NCBI GenBank assembly: GCA_905479995.1
Contig: CAJQON010000018.1
Coordinates: forward strand, 62,001 to 126,000
DNA: 64,000 bases
Direction: 5' to 3'
Source of the DNA: an uncultured Flavobacteriales bacterium
Lineage (GTDB): Bacteria; Bacteroidota; Bacteroidia; Flavobacteriales_E; Vicingaceae
Positions 9,213 to 17,879 of this stretch are shown here, piece by piece. Within the stretch, counting starts at the first letter, position 1. The number at the start of each line of letters is the position of its first letter. Under the pieces are notes generated by a model. The model did no database searches. It saw only the letters and a program-made list of their open reading frames with translations, and had not been told where the DNA came from. Position numbers and translations under genes: made by a program.

Positions 9213-9220
9213 TAAATTTG
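9213..9220 (+). promoter_or_regulatory. putative -7 element for the aldehyde dehydrogenase gene
   Basis: TAAATTTG is an exact TAnnTTTG match, 35 bases before the ATG at 9256. No TTG is seen 17-23 bases upstream. Confidence 0.3.
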
Positions 9221-9255
9221 CAACCGATTTAGACTTAAACTAAAAATATTTAACA

Positions 9256-10815
9256 ATGTCAGAAACATTAACAGCAGACAAATACGGAATGCAAGCAGCA
9301 TTAAAAGCGCTTGGATTAAAAGAAATTAATGAAGGAACCTCTACTGGTTCTAACAACTTTGGTAGCGGAGAAACTATATCCTCTTACTCTCCAACAGATG
9401 GGGCTTTAATTGGTAAAGTAACTACTACAACTAGAGAAGATTATAATAAAGTAATGGACTCTGCTACTTCTGCGTTTTTAGAATTCAGAACAATGCCAGC
9501 TCCACAAAGAGGTGAAATCGTTCGTCAGTTTGGAAACAAATTAAGAGAATTAAAAGAACCATTAGGGAAATTAGTTTCTTACGAAATGGGTAAATCTTTG
9601 CAAGAAGGGTACGGTGAAGTTCAAGAGATGATTGATATCTGTGATTTTGCTGTTGGTTTATCAAGACAATTAAACGGGCAAACTATTCCATCTGAAAGAC
9701 CAGGTCACGTGATGAGAGAGCAATGGCATTCAATTGGTGTTGTTGGAATTATTTCTGCTTTTAACTTCCCTGTGGCTGTTTGGGCTTGGAATACAGCTTT
9801 AGCTTGGATTTGTGGTGATGTTTGCGTTTGGAAAGGTTCAGAAAAAGCACCAATGTGTTCTGTAGCTTGTCAAAACATAATTGCTGACATCTTAAAAGAA
9901 AATAACTTACCAGAAGGTATCTCTTGTATCATTAATGGAGATTACAAAGTTGGTGAGATGATGACAACTGATGAAAGAATTCCTTTAGTATCTGCTACAG
10001 GATCTACAAGAATGGGAAGAATTGTTGGAGCAACTGTTGCTCAACGTTTCGGTAAGTCTTTATTAGAATTAGGTGGTAACAATGCAATTATTATTACTCC
10101 AACTGCTGACTTAAAAGTAGTTGTTCCTGGAGCAGTATTTGGTGCTGTTGGAACATGTGGACAAAGATGTACTTCAACAAGAAGATTAATTATTCACGAA
10201 TCTGTTTACGACAAAGTAAAAGATGCAATAGTTGGTGCTTACGGACAATTAACGATTGGTAACCCATTAGATGAAAAAAATCACATCGGACCATTAATCG
10301 ATCAAGATTCTGTAGATACTTATTTAGCTGCCATTGAAAAAGCGAAAGCTGAAGGTGGAAACATATTAGTTGAAGGTGGAGTTTTACAAGGCGAAGGTTA
10401 CGAAAGCGGATGCTACGTTAAGCCAGCTATTATTGAAGCCAAAAACAGCTATGAAATTGTTCAGTCAGAAACTTTTGCTCCAATTTTATATTTAATGAAA
10501 TACTCCGGTGATGTAGAAACTGCTATTGAACAACAAAATGGTGTTGCACAAGGTTTATCATCAGCCATAATGACCAATGAAATGAAAGAAGCTGAAAAGT
10601 TCTTATCATTTGCTGGTTCCGATTGTGGAATTGCTAATGTAAACATTGGTACTTCTGGTGCTGAAATAGGTGGCGCATTTGGTGGAGAAAAAGAAACTGG
10701 TGGAGGAAGAGAATCTGGTTCTGATGCATGGAAAGTTTATATGAGAAGACAAACCAACACAGTGAACTATTCTGATGAATTACCTTTAGCACAAGGCATA
10801 AAGTTCGACCTATAA
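9256..10815 (+). CDS. aldehyde dehydrogenase, ALDH7 (alpha-aminoadipate semialdehyde dehydrogenase-like)
   Basis: 519 residues, cytoplasmic. Oxidises an aldehyde to the acid with NAD(P)+. The fold motifs are complete: VGIISAFNFPVAVWAW, WKGSEKAP, the general base E271 in LELGGNNAI and the nucleophile C305 in CGQRCTSTRR, then SETFAPILY and the GGAFGGEKETGGGRESG stretch near the end. Extra conservation with human ALDH7A1 (antiquitin; AFNFPVAVW, GESGSDAWK-like) points to 2-aminoadipate-6-semialdehyde, that is lysine degradation, as the likely substrate. No other lysine catabolic gene is adjacent. Monocistronic, closed by a strong terminator. Confidence 0.9.
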   Translation: MSETLTADKYGMQAALKALGLKEINEGTSTGSNNFGSGETISSYSPTDGALIGKVTTTTREDYNKVMDSATSAFLEFRTMPAPQRGEIVRQFGNKLRELKEPLGKLVSYEMGKSLQEGYGEVQEMIDICDFAVGLSRQLNGQTIPSERPGHVMREQWHSIGVVGIISAFNFPVAVWAWNTALAWICGDVCVWKGSEKAPMCSVACQNIIADILKENNLPEGISCIINGDYKVGEMMTTDERIPLVSATGSTRMGRIVGATVAQRFGKSLLELGGNNAIIITPTADLKVVVPGAVFGAVGTCGQRCTSTRRLIIHESVYDKVKDAIVGAYGQLTIGNPLDEKNHIGPLIDQDSVDTYLAAIEKAKAEGGNILVEGGVLQGEGYESGCYVKPAIIEAKNSYEIVQSETFAPILYLMKYSGDVETAIEQQNGVAQGLSSAIMTNEMKEAEKFLSFAGSDCGIANVNIGTSGAEIGGAFGGEKETGGGRESGSDAWKVYMRRQTNTVNYSDELPLAQGIKFDL

Positions 10816-10834
10816 CTGGTCATTTATTTCGACT

Positions 10835-10871
10835 AAAGGTCCGTTTTATCTAATAAACGGACCTTTTTTTT
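10835..10871 (+). terminator. Rho-independent terminator after the ALDH gene
   Basis: AAAGGTCCGTTT (10835-10846) pairs with AAACGGACCTTT (10854-10865) over a short loop, followed by a run of T. A 12-bp perfect stem. Confidence 0.88.
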
Positions 10872-10943
10872 CGCCAAAGGCAACCTTTTTCAAAACTTTT
10901 CGTATATTTATGTACTACTAATTAGTTCATTAACCTATCTGCT

Positions 10944-11294
10944 ATGAAAAAGAGTTATCTTTTGACGTCATTATTTGTCGTTCTATCCGTGTTTTCTTAC
11001 GCGCAATCCGACCAACAAGTTTCTAATTCTGAACTTACCATTACACAAGACGGCAAACGTCTTGAGGCTACCATTGTATGTTTAGACGCACTCGAGGCGC
11101 CAACAAAATATAATGAGTTCGCGAAGCAATTCACTTCAATGCCTAATTTTCCTAAAAACAGTAGCGCAATTACTAACGCTCAGCTGCGCAGTAGTATCGA
11201 TACTTGGTTTAAAAATAACCCTACTGTTATTGACCAAGTTCGATCTGAACAAAAAAAAGCTCACGACATACTTTACGGTCCTAGACCGCAATAA
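10944..11294 (+). CDS. small exported protein of unknown function
   Basis: 116 residues. Residues 1-20 are a signal peptide (MKKSYLLTS, hydrophobic core, cleavage after SYAQ). The mature part is polar and probably helical at the end (SIDTWFKNNPTVIDQVRSEQKK). It has one cysteine (TIVCLDA). I do not recognise a family. It lies 20 bp before the adhesin gene and reads the same way, and no terminator separates them, so it may be the first gene of the adhesin-PorP/SprF transcript. Confidence 0.65.
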   Translation: MKKSYLLTSLFVVLSVFSYAQSDQQVSNSELTITQDGKRLEATIVCLDALEAPTKYNEFAKQFTSMPNFPKNSSAITNAQLRSSIDTWFKNNPTVIDQVRSEQKKAHDILYGPRPQ

Positions 11295-11314
11295 TAATAT
11301 TGAAAACTACTATC

Positions 11315-11680
11315 ATGAAATACCTATTAAAATTAACAGTTGTTGCATTAATCGCTATTGGATCTAATCCTTTTGCAACCGCACAAGTAGCAATTGCACC
11401 ATGTACTCATATCCGTACATATACAGCAGCAGTAAGAGGATATCACTTTACTGCACCTACAACATTTACCGTTTGTGGCATTTATGTGCCAGATGATGCA
11501 TCTACCTTATTTCAAAGTGTATCCATTGTTCGGTTTACTGCAGGACCCCCTCCTGCCTTTGCTGGAACAACGAACAATTTTGTAACCTTATTCCAAAATT
11601 TAAATTACGCTCCAAACAACATGATTGCAGTGCCGAATATTGTTATAAATGCTGGTGATATTATTGGTGTTTATGGTTGA
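11315..11680 (+). pseudogene. N-terminal part of a T9SS adhesin, ended by an in-frame TGA
   Basis: 121 codons from the ATG at 11315 to a TGA at 11678-11680. Residues 1-24 are a signal peptide ending FATAQ. The remainder (YHFTAPTTFTVCGIYVPDD, SIVRFTAGPPPAF, NAGDIIGVYG) is the first part of a beta-rich N-terminal domain. The same frame continues without a break after the TGA (RGANSTNSYG, then SGMQFDLAAG) into the next entry, so this is one gene interrupted by one stop codon rather than two genes. The change could be a nonsense mutation from TGG, TGT, TGC or GGA, a sequencing error, or a site of readthrough. An upstream TTG at 11300 is a worse start. Confidence 0.7.
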
Positions 11681-11767
11681 AGAGGGGCTAATTCTACTAA
11701 TAGTTATGGTGCTGTAAATTGTGGTCTAACGATTAATGGCTTTCCCGCAGTTGCACAAAGAAGTGGA

Positions 11768-14515
11768 ATGCAATTTGATTTAGCTGCTGGACCAGGAATG
11801 CATGATATTTGGAGTGAAGTAAATGGTAACATTGGGAGAGTTACACTCTATACCAATTGTACTCCTTGTCCTCCTCCGGCAGCAATTAACGCTATAACAG
11901 GTCCAACAACAGTATGTGAAGGGGATACTTTAACGTATACTGTACCTGCTCAGACTGGTGCAACTGCATACAATTGGACAGTTCCTGCTGGAGCAACAAT
12001 TATATCAGGGCAAAATACAACAAGCTTAAGTGTTAATTGGACTACAGCTCCTGGTGGACAAATTTGTGTTGACTGGACTGATGCTTGTCCTCTTACAAGT
12101 CCTCAAACCTGTTTAAATGTTACGGTTAATGCAACACCAACTATGACTACTCCAACAAATATTATTGTTTGTGCAGGAGATACTGTACCGCTTTCTGCAT
12201 TCGTGAGTAACCCAATTGGAGGCTCATTTGCTTGGGACAATTCAAATACAGCAATTGGTCTAGGGGCGAATGGAGGAGGAAATATACCTGCTTTTGTTGC
12301 TACTAACACCACTACCACTGCTATTGTTGGAACTGTTACTGTTACTCCAACTGTTGGGATTTGTTTAGGAACGCCTATTACTTATACAATTACAGTAAAC
12401 CCTAGCCCAATACCTGTTGTTCCAACAAACTTAACGTATTGTCCAGGCGTAACAGTTCCTGCAAGTGTTTATACTAGTAATCCGGCAGGAGCAACCTATT
12501 CGTGGACCAATTCTAATCCCGCAATTGGTTTGGGTGCAGCTGGAGCTGGAAATACACCTTCGTTTACATCGGCCAACCCTTCAGGAACTGCAATTGTAGG
12601 AACAATTACTGTTATTGGAACATTAAACGGATGTGCAAGTGCACCTGTTACTTACACCATAACCATTGACCCAACACCTGCTGCACCAACAGCCCTTAGT
12701 GTAACAACCTGTCCAAACAACATTACTACACTTACTGCAACAGCACCAGGAGGAAATTATGAATGGTTTGATGCTGCAGTTGGAGGAAATCTTCTTATTG
12801 CAAATGCAAGCTACACAACACCAGCATTAGCCGCTACAAAAACGTTTTATGTACAAACAACCTTAAATGGATGTTTAGGACCTAGAACTCCTGTAACAGT
12901 TACAATTGGAAATGTAATTATCGCAAATGCTGGTCTTGACGATACAATTTGTGATGGGGCTTCTTATAATTTATTAGCCACTCCAAATGGACCAACCTAT
13001 TCTTATTCATGGGATGAGTTACCAGGACCTTTAGCTTTTTCAACTGTATTTAATCCTGCTGTCTCACCAACAATTCCAACTTCTTATGTACTTGAAGTAA
13101 CAGACATAAACAACTGTGTTTCCTTGGATACTGTAGAATTATTTATTTACGCTATTCCAACCATGGCAACACCTACAGATATTGTAGTCTGTAATGGAAC
13201 AACTATTTCCCCATCTAGCTACGCTAGTACTCCTGCTGGAGGAACTTTTACATGGACTAATTCTGTTCCAGGTATAGGTTTAGCTGCAAATGGAGCAGGA
13301 AACCTTCCTTCTTTTGCTGCTGTAAATGTATCTTCAACACCAATTGTTGCGACCATTACAGTTACCCCAACAGTTAATGGTTGTGTAGGAACTCCTGTCA
13401 ATTACACAATCACTGTAAACCCAGGTGCCGTGGCTAATGTTGGATCAAATTTAACTGTTTGTAACGGAGACCCTGTACCATCATCAACTTTTTCTAGTGT
13501 TCCTGCTGGAGGAACTTTTTCTTGGACCAATACAAATATTAACATTGGTTTAGCGGCTAACGGTTCAGGAAATACTCCACTATTTAATGCTGCCAATCCA
13601 TCAGCTGTGCCAATTACTGGTAGTATTTCGGTAGTTGCCACAACAAATGGTTGCCCAGGAGCACCATCAGTTTATACAATAACCGTTAATCCAGCTGTAA
13701 CAGGTATTAACAATATATCGATTTGCCAAGGAGATAGTGCTCTAATTGGTGGTACTTATTATTCAGCTTCAGGGGCTTATATTGACAGTTTAACTACTAC
13801 AATAGGATGTGACAGTATTGTTACTAATAACTTAACCGTTAATCCTGTTGTGTCAAATACCTTTTATCAAACTATTTGTAATGGTGATAGCGCGCTCATT
13901 AATGGTAATTATTATTCAATAGGCGGAACTTACCCTTTTACTTTAACCAGTGCTGAAGGATGTGATAGTCTTGTAATTTATGAGTTATTTGTTGATACTG
14001 CTTTCCCTGTTAATATCTTAGCGTCAACTACGGCTCTTAATCTTGGTCAAAGCTCAGGCTTACAGGCATATACTGGTCAGGCTGGAACGTCTTATTTATG
14101 GTCTCCCGCAACAGGATTAAGCTGTGTACCTTGCCCTACAACAGTGGCAACACCTCCTACTAGTATGTGGTATTATGTGACTTCTACTAACGAAAACGGC
14201 TGTGAAACAATAGATAGTATCTATATAGAAGTGGATCCTACCACCAACCTATATATCCCAAATATATTTTCTCCAAACGGAGATAAACAGAACGATGTAT
14301 ATAGAGTTAGAGGAAAAGGTATAGATCTTTTTAACATAGCAATATATAATAGGTGGGGACAAAAAGTATTTGAATCGGATGATATAACAAAAGGTTGGAA
14401 TGGAACCAAAGAAGGAGCTACACTAAATCAGGGAGTATTTGTTTACAAAGTAAATGTAACCATGTATGATGGCACTGAGTATAACGAAACTGGAAACATA
14501 ACCCTTATCAGATAA
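11768..14515 (+). CDS. PKD-like repeat adhesin with T9SS type B (gliding motility CHU_C) C-terminal domain, main part
   Basis: 915 residues counted from an internal ATG; the true gene begins at 11315 and the frame is open from 11681. After the end of the N-terminal domain come PKD/Ig-like repeats of about 90 residues (each with a CxG or CNG turn, 'SNPAGATYSWTNSN', 'IGLGA.GAGNTPSF' and 'TYTITVNP'), then two ~47-residue repeats with CQGDSALI/CNGDSALI and GCDS, and finally a ~90-residue CHU_C/type B sorting domain (YIPNIFSPNGD, IYNRWGQKVFES, GWNGT, GVFVYKVNV). Type B proteins stay attached to the cell surface through a partner PorP/SprF protein, which is the next gene (overlap TAATG). Without readthrough this part would lack a signal peptide. 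Confidence 0.85.
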   Translation: MQFDLAAGPGMHDIWSEVNGNIGRVTLYTNCTPCPPPAAINAITGPTTVCEGDTLTYTVPAQTGATAYNWTVPAGATIISGQNTTSLSVNWTTAPGGQICVDWTDACPLTSPQTCLNVTVNATPTMTTPTNIIVCAGDTVPLSAFVSNPIGGSFAWDNSNTAIGLGANGGGNIPAFVATNTTTTAIVGTVTVTPTVGICLGTPITYTITVNPSPIPVVPTNLTYCPGVTVPASVYTSNPAGATYSWTNSNPAIGLGAAGAGNTPSFTSANPSGTAIVGTITVIGTLNGCASAPVTYTITIDPTPAAPTALSVTTCPNNITTLTATAPGGNYEWFDAAVGGNLLIANASYTTPALAATKTFYVQTTLNGCLGPRTPVTVTIGNVIIANAGLDDTICDGASYNLLATPNGPTYSYSWDELPGPLAFSTVFNPAVSPTIPTSYVLEVTDINNCVSLDTVELFIYAIPTMATPTDIVVCNGTTISPSSYASTPAGGTFTWTNSVPGIGLAANGAGNLPSFAAVNVSSTPIVATITVTPTVNGCVGTPVNYTITVNPGAVANVGSNLTVCNGDPVPSSTFSSVPAGGTFSWTNTNINIGLAANGSGNTPLFNAANPSAVPITGSISVVATTNGCPGAPSVYTITVNPAVTGINNISICQGDSALIGGTYYSASGAYIDSLTTTIGCDSIVTNNLTVNPVVSNTFYQTICNGDSALINGNYYSIGGTYPFTLTSAEGCDSLVIYELFVDTAFPVNILASTTALNLGQSSGLQAYTGQAGTSYLWSPATGLSCVPCPTTVATPPTSMWYYVTSTNENGCETIDSIYIEVDPTTNLYIPNIFSPNGDKQNDVYRVRGKGIDLFNIAIYNRWGQKVFESDDITKGWNGTKEGATLNQGVFVYKVNVTMYDGTEYNETGNITLIR
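12131..13695 (+). repeat. four diverged copies of a ~90-codon PKD-like module
   Basis: Copies run roughly 12131-12405, 12406-12675, 13150-13423 and 13424-13695. Shared marks are a cysteine strand (IIVCAGD, LTYCPGV, IVVCNGT, LTVCNGD), a W in 'FAWDNSN / YSWTNSN / FTWTNSV / FSWTNTN', then IGLGAN/IGLAAN, G-N-x-P and a closing TYTITVNP-like strand. Two unlike modules sit between copies 2 and 3. Boundaries are approximate. Confidence 0.75.
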
Positions 14516-15540
14516 TGAAGAAATTAATTGTCATATGTTTACTTGTTCAAGGGCTTTTTGGGTATGCTCAAGATATCCATTTTAGTCAATTCATGAACTC
14601 ATCCTTTTTGTACAACCCAGGACAAACAGGAATGATTAATGGCGACCATCGAGCGTTATTGAGTTACAGAACGCAATGGGGAGCAATTGCTGCTCCTTAC
14701 GAAACATATTCTTTTGCGTACGACACCAAAATTTTTAATAACAATAGTAAAAAAGCCAAAATGGGAATTGGCTTAGGAGTGTATAAAGATGTTGCTGGTG
14801 ATACTGAGCTAGGAACTACATCAATTACATTATCTACTAGTGCAATTATAAAGCTGGATAATCTCAATAAATTATCTTTAGGATTGCAAGGTGGTATAAT
14901 GCAAAATTCGATCAACTCTAATATGCAGTGGGGAAATCAATACGATGGGAATGGATATAATGCCCTTATTAATTCTGGTGAAGATGGAACATTAAACTCA
15001 AATCCTACTGCAGGAGATTTTAATGCTGGAATAGTTTGGAATTATGGAACATCAGAATCTACTATTACCTCTAACGATTTATTTAGTATGCAAGCAGGGC
15101 TTTCTGTTAGCCATTTAAGTAGACAAAAAATACAGTTCACCAATTACAAAGAGTCAATTTATAACAGAGTTACATTACACGGGAAAAGTTTTATAGGGAT
15201 AAAGAGTACTAACTTATCGGTTATTCCAGGATTTATGTTTCAAAAACAAGGTCCTTCAAGCGAATTAATTTTCGGAACTTATTTTCGATCTATGCTTAAA
15301 GCGGAATCTCGTTATACTGGTATGTTTAAAGAAAGCGCACTCTCTCTCGGGATTTTTTATAGAGCAGGAGATGCACTTGTCCCAAAATTAGGGTTAGAAA
15401 TTATGAACTTTAATTTAGGTGTAAGTTACGACCTTACTTCTTCTGGTTTAAACGGAGGAAATGCATTGGAAATTTCTTTACAGTACCTTGTTCCTGTTGA
15501 AGACAGATACGGAAAAGGAACCGCTCCTAAAATGTATTAA
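14515..15540 (+). CDS. type IX secretion system membrane protein, PorP/SprF family
   Basis: 341 residues. Signal peptide 1-18 (cleavage after GYAQ), then DIHFSQFMNSSFLYNPGQTG, the standard PorP/SprF opening, followed by ALLSYRTQWG and a long series of amphipathic strands with conserved glycines, as expected for an outer-membrane beta barrel. In gliding bacteria SprF is needed for export and surface attachment of its own type B adhesin, SprB. Here it overlaps the adhesin gene by one base, so it is most likely the dedicated partner of that protein. Ends YGKGTAPKMY. Confidence 0.93.
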   Translation: MKKLIVICLLVQGLFGYAQDIHFSQFMNSSFLYNPGQTGMINGDHRALLSYRTQWGAIAAPYETYSFAYDTKIFNNNSKKAKMGIGLGVYKDVAGDTELGTTSITLSTSAIIKLDNLNKLSLGLQGGIMQNSINSNMQWGNQYDGNGYNALINSGEDGTLNSNPTAGDFNAGIVWNYGTSESTITSNDLFSMQAGLSVSHLSRQKIQFTNYKESIYNRVTLHGKSFIGIKSTNLSVIPGFMFQKQGPSSELIFGTYFRSMLKAESRYTGMFKESALSLGIFYRAGDALVPKLGLEIMNFNLGVSYDLTSSGLNGGNALEISLQYLVPVEDRYGKGTAPKMY

Positions 15541-15615
15541 TTTACGATATCCTTCTTGGTTACTATCTCCTGATTAATGTTCATAAAATCAGTCACACCA
15601 CTTGTATTTTTTCCT

Positions 15616-15623
15616 TACTTTCG
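15616..15623 (+). promoter_or_regulatory. near-consensus -7 element five bases before the TlpA-like lipoprotein start
   Basis: TACTTTCG differs from TAnnTTTG at one position and ends five bases before the ATG at 15629. Same arrangement as at rbfA, glyS, the DUF2480 gene and the EamA gene. Confidence 0.3.
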
Positions 15624-15628
15624 TTCCA

Positions 15629-16885
15629 ATGAAAAATGCTTTATACCTTTTATTAACAGTACTTATTGTTTCGTGTGGAACCGAAAACAATACACAAGAA
15701 ACACAACAAGACAACTCATTAACCTTAGTAGAAGGTTCGTGGACTTTAAATTTCAATTTAGGTGAAGGAATTCTTGCTCCTGTTGCATTTAATCTAAGCC
15801 AAGTAAGAGGTCGTTACCAACTAGAGTTTATTAATGGAGAAGAAAAAATTGTTACAAAATCGGTAGAGATTAAGGACAAAAAAATAAAAATTTCTGATGC
15901 CGTATTTAATTCTTGGTTTGAAGGAGAAATAATAAATTCATCTACCATTAAAGGCCACTGGTTTAAAAATGATGGCGCAAATAAAATTGCTTTTGAAGCA
16001 CATCATGGTGTTCAAGAACGATTTAAAAAACCAGAAAATTTACCTTTCTCAGAAACCAATATCTCCGGAAAGTGGGAAGTTGACTTTAGTAAAGATGTCC
16101 CTAGTGACCATTACAAAGCAATTGGTAAGTTTATTCAGGATGGTATTTATCTTACTGGTACTTTTTTAACAGAAACAGGTGACTATCGATTTTTAGAAGG
16201 TAATGTTTATAATGATGTCGCCTATTTATCGTGTTTTGATGGAGCTCATTTATTTTTATTTAAAGCCACGATTCTAGATGATACTTTACAAGGGGAATTT
16301 TGGTCGGGAACCCATTGGAACGAACCTTGGATCGCTACCCGAAACAATAATTTTGAATTAACCAATCCTGATTCTTTAACCTTTTTAAAAGAGGGTTACG
16401 ATAACTTAGAATTTACCTTTCCTAACTTAAAAGGAGATCCTGTTTCGTTGAGTGATGAAAACTATAACGACAAGGTTGTTATTGTTAACATTATGGGGCC
16501 TTGGTGCCCAAATTGCAAAGATGAATCCGTTTACCTTGCAGAACTATATAATTCCAATAAGGCTAAAGGCTTAGAAGTAATCGCATTGTCATTTGATAAA
16601 TCATCTGATTTTGAAATTGCCAAAAACACTGCTTTAAAGGTAAAAGAGCACTTCGGAATTAATTACGAAATTTTAATTGCTGGAAAAGCCAATAAGATTG
16701 AAGCCTCAAAATCGTTGCCAATGCTTAATCATGTAATGTCGTACCCTACTTCTATTTTTATAGATAGAAAAGGAAAAATTAGAAAGATTAGAACTGGTTT
16801 TTATGGTCCTGGAACAGGCGATTATTACACCCGATACATTGAGCAAACAAACGATTTTGTTGCGATGCTCTTAGCTGAAAAATAG
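15629..16885 (+). CDS. TlpA-like thiol-disulfide oxidoreductase lipoprotein
   Basis: 418 residues from the ATG at 15629; an upstream frame extension to 15602 would put nine residues before a normal MKN lipoprotein signal. Lipobox LIVSCG puts the protein in the cell envelope. Residues ~25-270 are two similar beta-rich segments (WTLNFNLGEG ... IKGHWFK, then WEVDFSKDV ... LQGEFWSG), each with an F.EG strand. The C-terminal ~140 residues are a thioredoxin/TlpA domain with the redox motif WCPNC (C293, C296), a cis-proline region YPTSIFID and the peroxiredoxin-like insert. Likely reduces disulfides or supports cytochrome maturation; substrate unknown. Confidence 0.85.
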   Translation: MKNALYLLLTVLIVSCGTENNTQETQQDNSLTLVEGSWTLNFNLGEGILAPVAFNLSQVRGRYQLEFINGEEKIVTKSVEIKDKKIKISDAVFNSWFEGEIINSSTIKGHWFKNDGANKIAFEAHHGVQERFKKPENLPFSETNISGKWEVDFSKDVPSDHYKAIGKFIQDGIYLTGTFLTETGDYRFLEGNVYNDVAYLSCFDGAHLFLFKATILDDTLQGEFWSGTHWNEPWIATRNNNFELTNPDSLTFLKEGYDNLEFTFPNLKGDPVSLSDENYNDKVVIVNIMGPWCPNCKDESVYLAELYNSNKAKGLEVIALSFDKSSDFEIAKNTALKVKEHFGINYEILIAGKANKIEASKSLPMLNHVMSYPTSIFIDRKGKIRKIRTGFYGPGTGDYYTRYIEQTNDFVAMLLAEK

Positions 16886-16886
16886 G

Positions 16887-17879
16887 CTAATAGGTAATAG
16901 ACTTAATCAACGCTTCTTGCTCTCTTAAGTATTCTCGTTTATCAAATTTTGGACCGTATACATAACCATCAACACAAATTACACGGTTCCTTTTTTCATC
17001 TACCATAGAGTAATTTACAAATGGTCCGCCCATAAATCCTTTTTTCATGTGCCACAAACCTCTCAGCTCGTTTAAATAAACGCCTGTTAAGCTCACTTCT
17101 TTCTGGTTAGGCACATATTCTTCATATGACAACATATAGGACCCCTCGTTCTTTCCATGCACATATTTCTCTGTATAATAGTTTCTTTTCTTTACCAACT
17201 CACCAACATCAAAAGTACTATCGCTTATATATGGGTAAGTATAAATTAATATTCCTTGACTTAATGGGTGCCCGCCAATATCTGTTTCTTTTCGCAACCA
17301 AATAAAGTCTTCCGCTTCTTCGGCAACAACATAAAGTTCATCTATATTTAATCCAAGCTTAAAGTTTTCTCTTAAGTGTTGTGCATTTTTACTATTCGAA
17401 TTTAATCGGTCATGTTCTTGTAAACGCTCTATCTCTTTATCGTTAAAATAATTTAGCAGCACCTCTTCGTTTTTTGCAACAGTTTCTGCTGCAACACTTC
17501 CCGATGGTGCAGTAATGGTAATAACCAATTGTTTATCTGCCCAAACATTTTTGGTTACCGTTAATTTTATTTTGCTTTCAGGCTCAATATTTACCATAAC
17601 AATGTTTCGTGTAGTATGAAATATTCTGCTAAACGCTCTATGTGGAACATGAATTAAATCAAAAGAGGCCTCTCGTTGAGGTAAACCAACCTGCTGCTGA
17701 GCAAAAACTTGTTTTATTGCATCTCCTGTCGCATTATTATAATAAGCCGTATCTGCAACAATTAACAAATCGCCAGACCTTCCTGTACAATGTGGTAAAA
17801 CACGTTCGTTTATTTCTTCGCACGACCACAGAGAAACCGCAGCAACGATCAACACTGCTATTTTAAAAAATCCCTTCAT
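16887..17879 (-). CDS. DUF4837 family lipoprotein
   Basis: 330 residues. Signal peptide with lipobox VSLWSC, lipidated at C20. The mature part matches the Bacteroidota DUF4837 family: PHCTGRSGDLLIVAD, the AQQQVGLPQREASFDLIHV segment, FSRIFHTTRNIVMVNI, WADKQLVITI and a C-terminal GFMGGPFVNYSMVDE followed by VICVDGYVYGP. Function unknown; it is exported and invariably small-molecule free as far as sequence shows. Its ATG overlaps the stop of the transglycosylase gene by one base, so it is translated with it; the tatA-gatA-transglycosylase-DUF4837 order suggests one transcript. Confidence 0.88.
   Translation of the reverse strand: MKGFFKIAVLIVAAVSLWSCEEINERVLPHCTGRSGDLLIVADTAYYNNATGDAIKQVFAQQQVGLPQREASFDLIHVPHRAFSRIFHTTRNIVMVNIEPESKIKLTVTKNVWADKQLVITITAPSGSVAAETVAKNEEVLLNYFNDKEIERLQEHDRLNSNSKNAQHLRENFKLGLNIDELYVVAEEAEDFIWLRKETDIGGHPLSQGILIYTYPYISDSTFDVGELVKKRNYYTEKYVHGKNEGSYMLSYEEYVPNQKEVSLTGVYLNELRGLWHMKKGFMGGPFVNYSMVDEKRNRVICVDGYVYGPKFDKREYLREQEALIKSITY

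Noticed and set aside
11678-11680. Selenocysteine or alternative genetic code at the TGA
   Set aside because: nrdA ends naturally with TGA, so TGA is a stop in this genome; no selenocysteine-insertion hairpin or selenoprotein family context is visible. Ordinary readthrough or mutation is left open.
12103-13641. Minus-strand open frames opposite the adhesin repeats
   Set aside because: They mirror the repeated codons of the real gene and have no start context or family.
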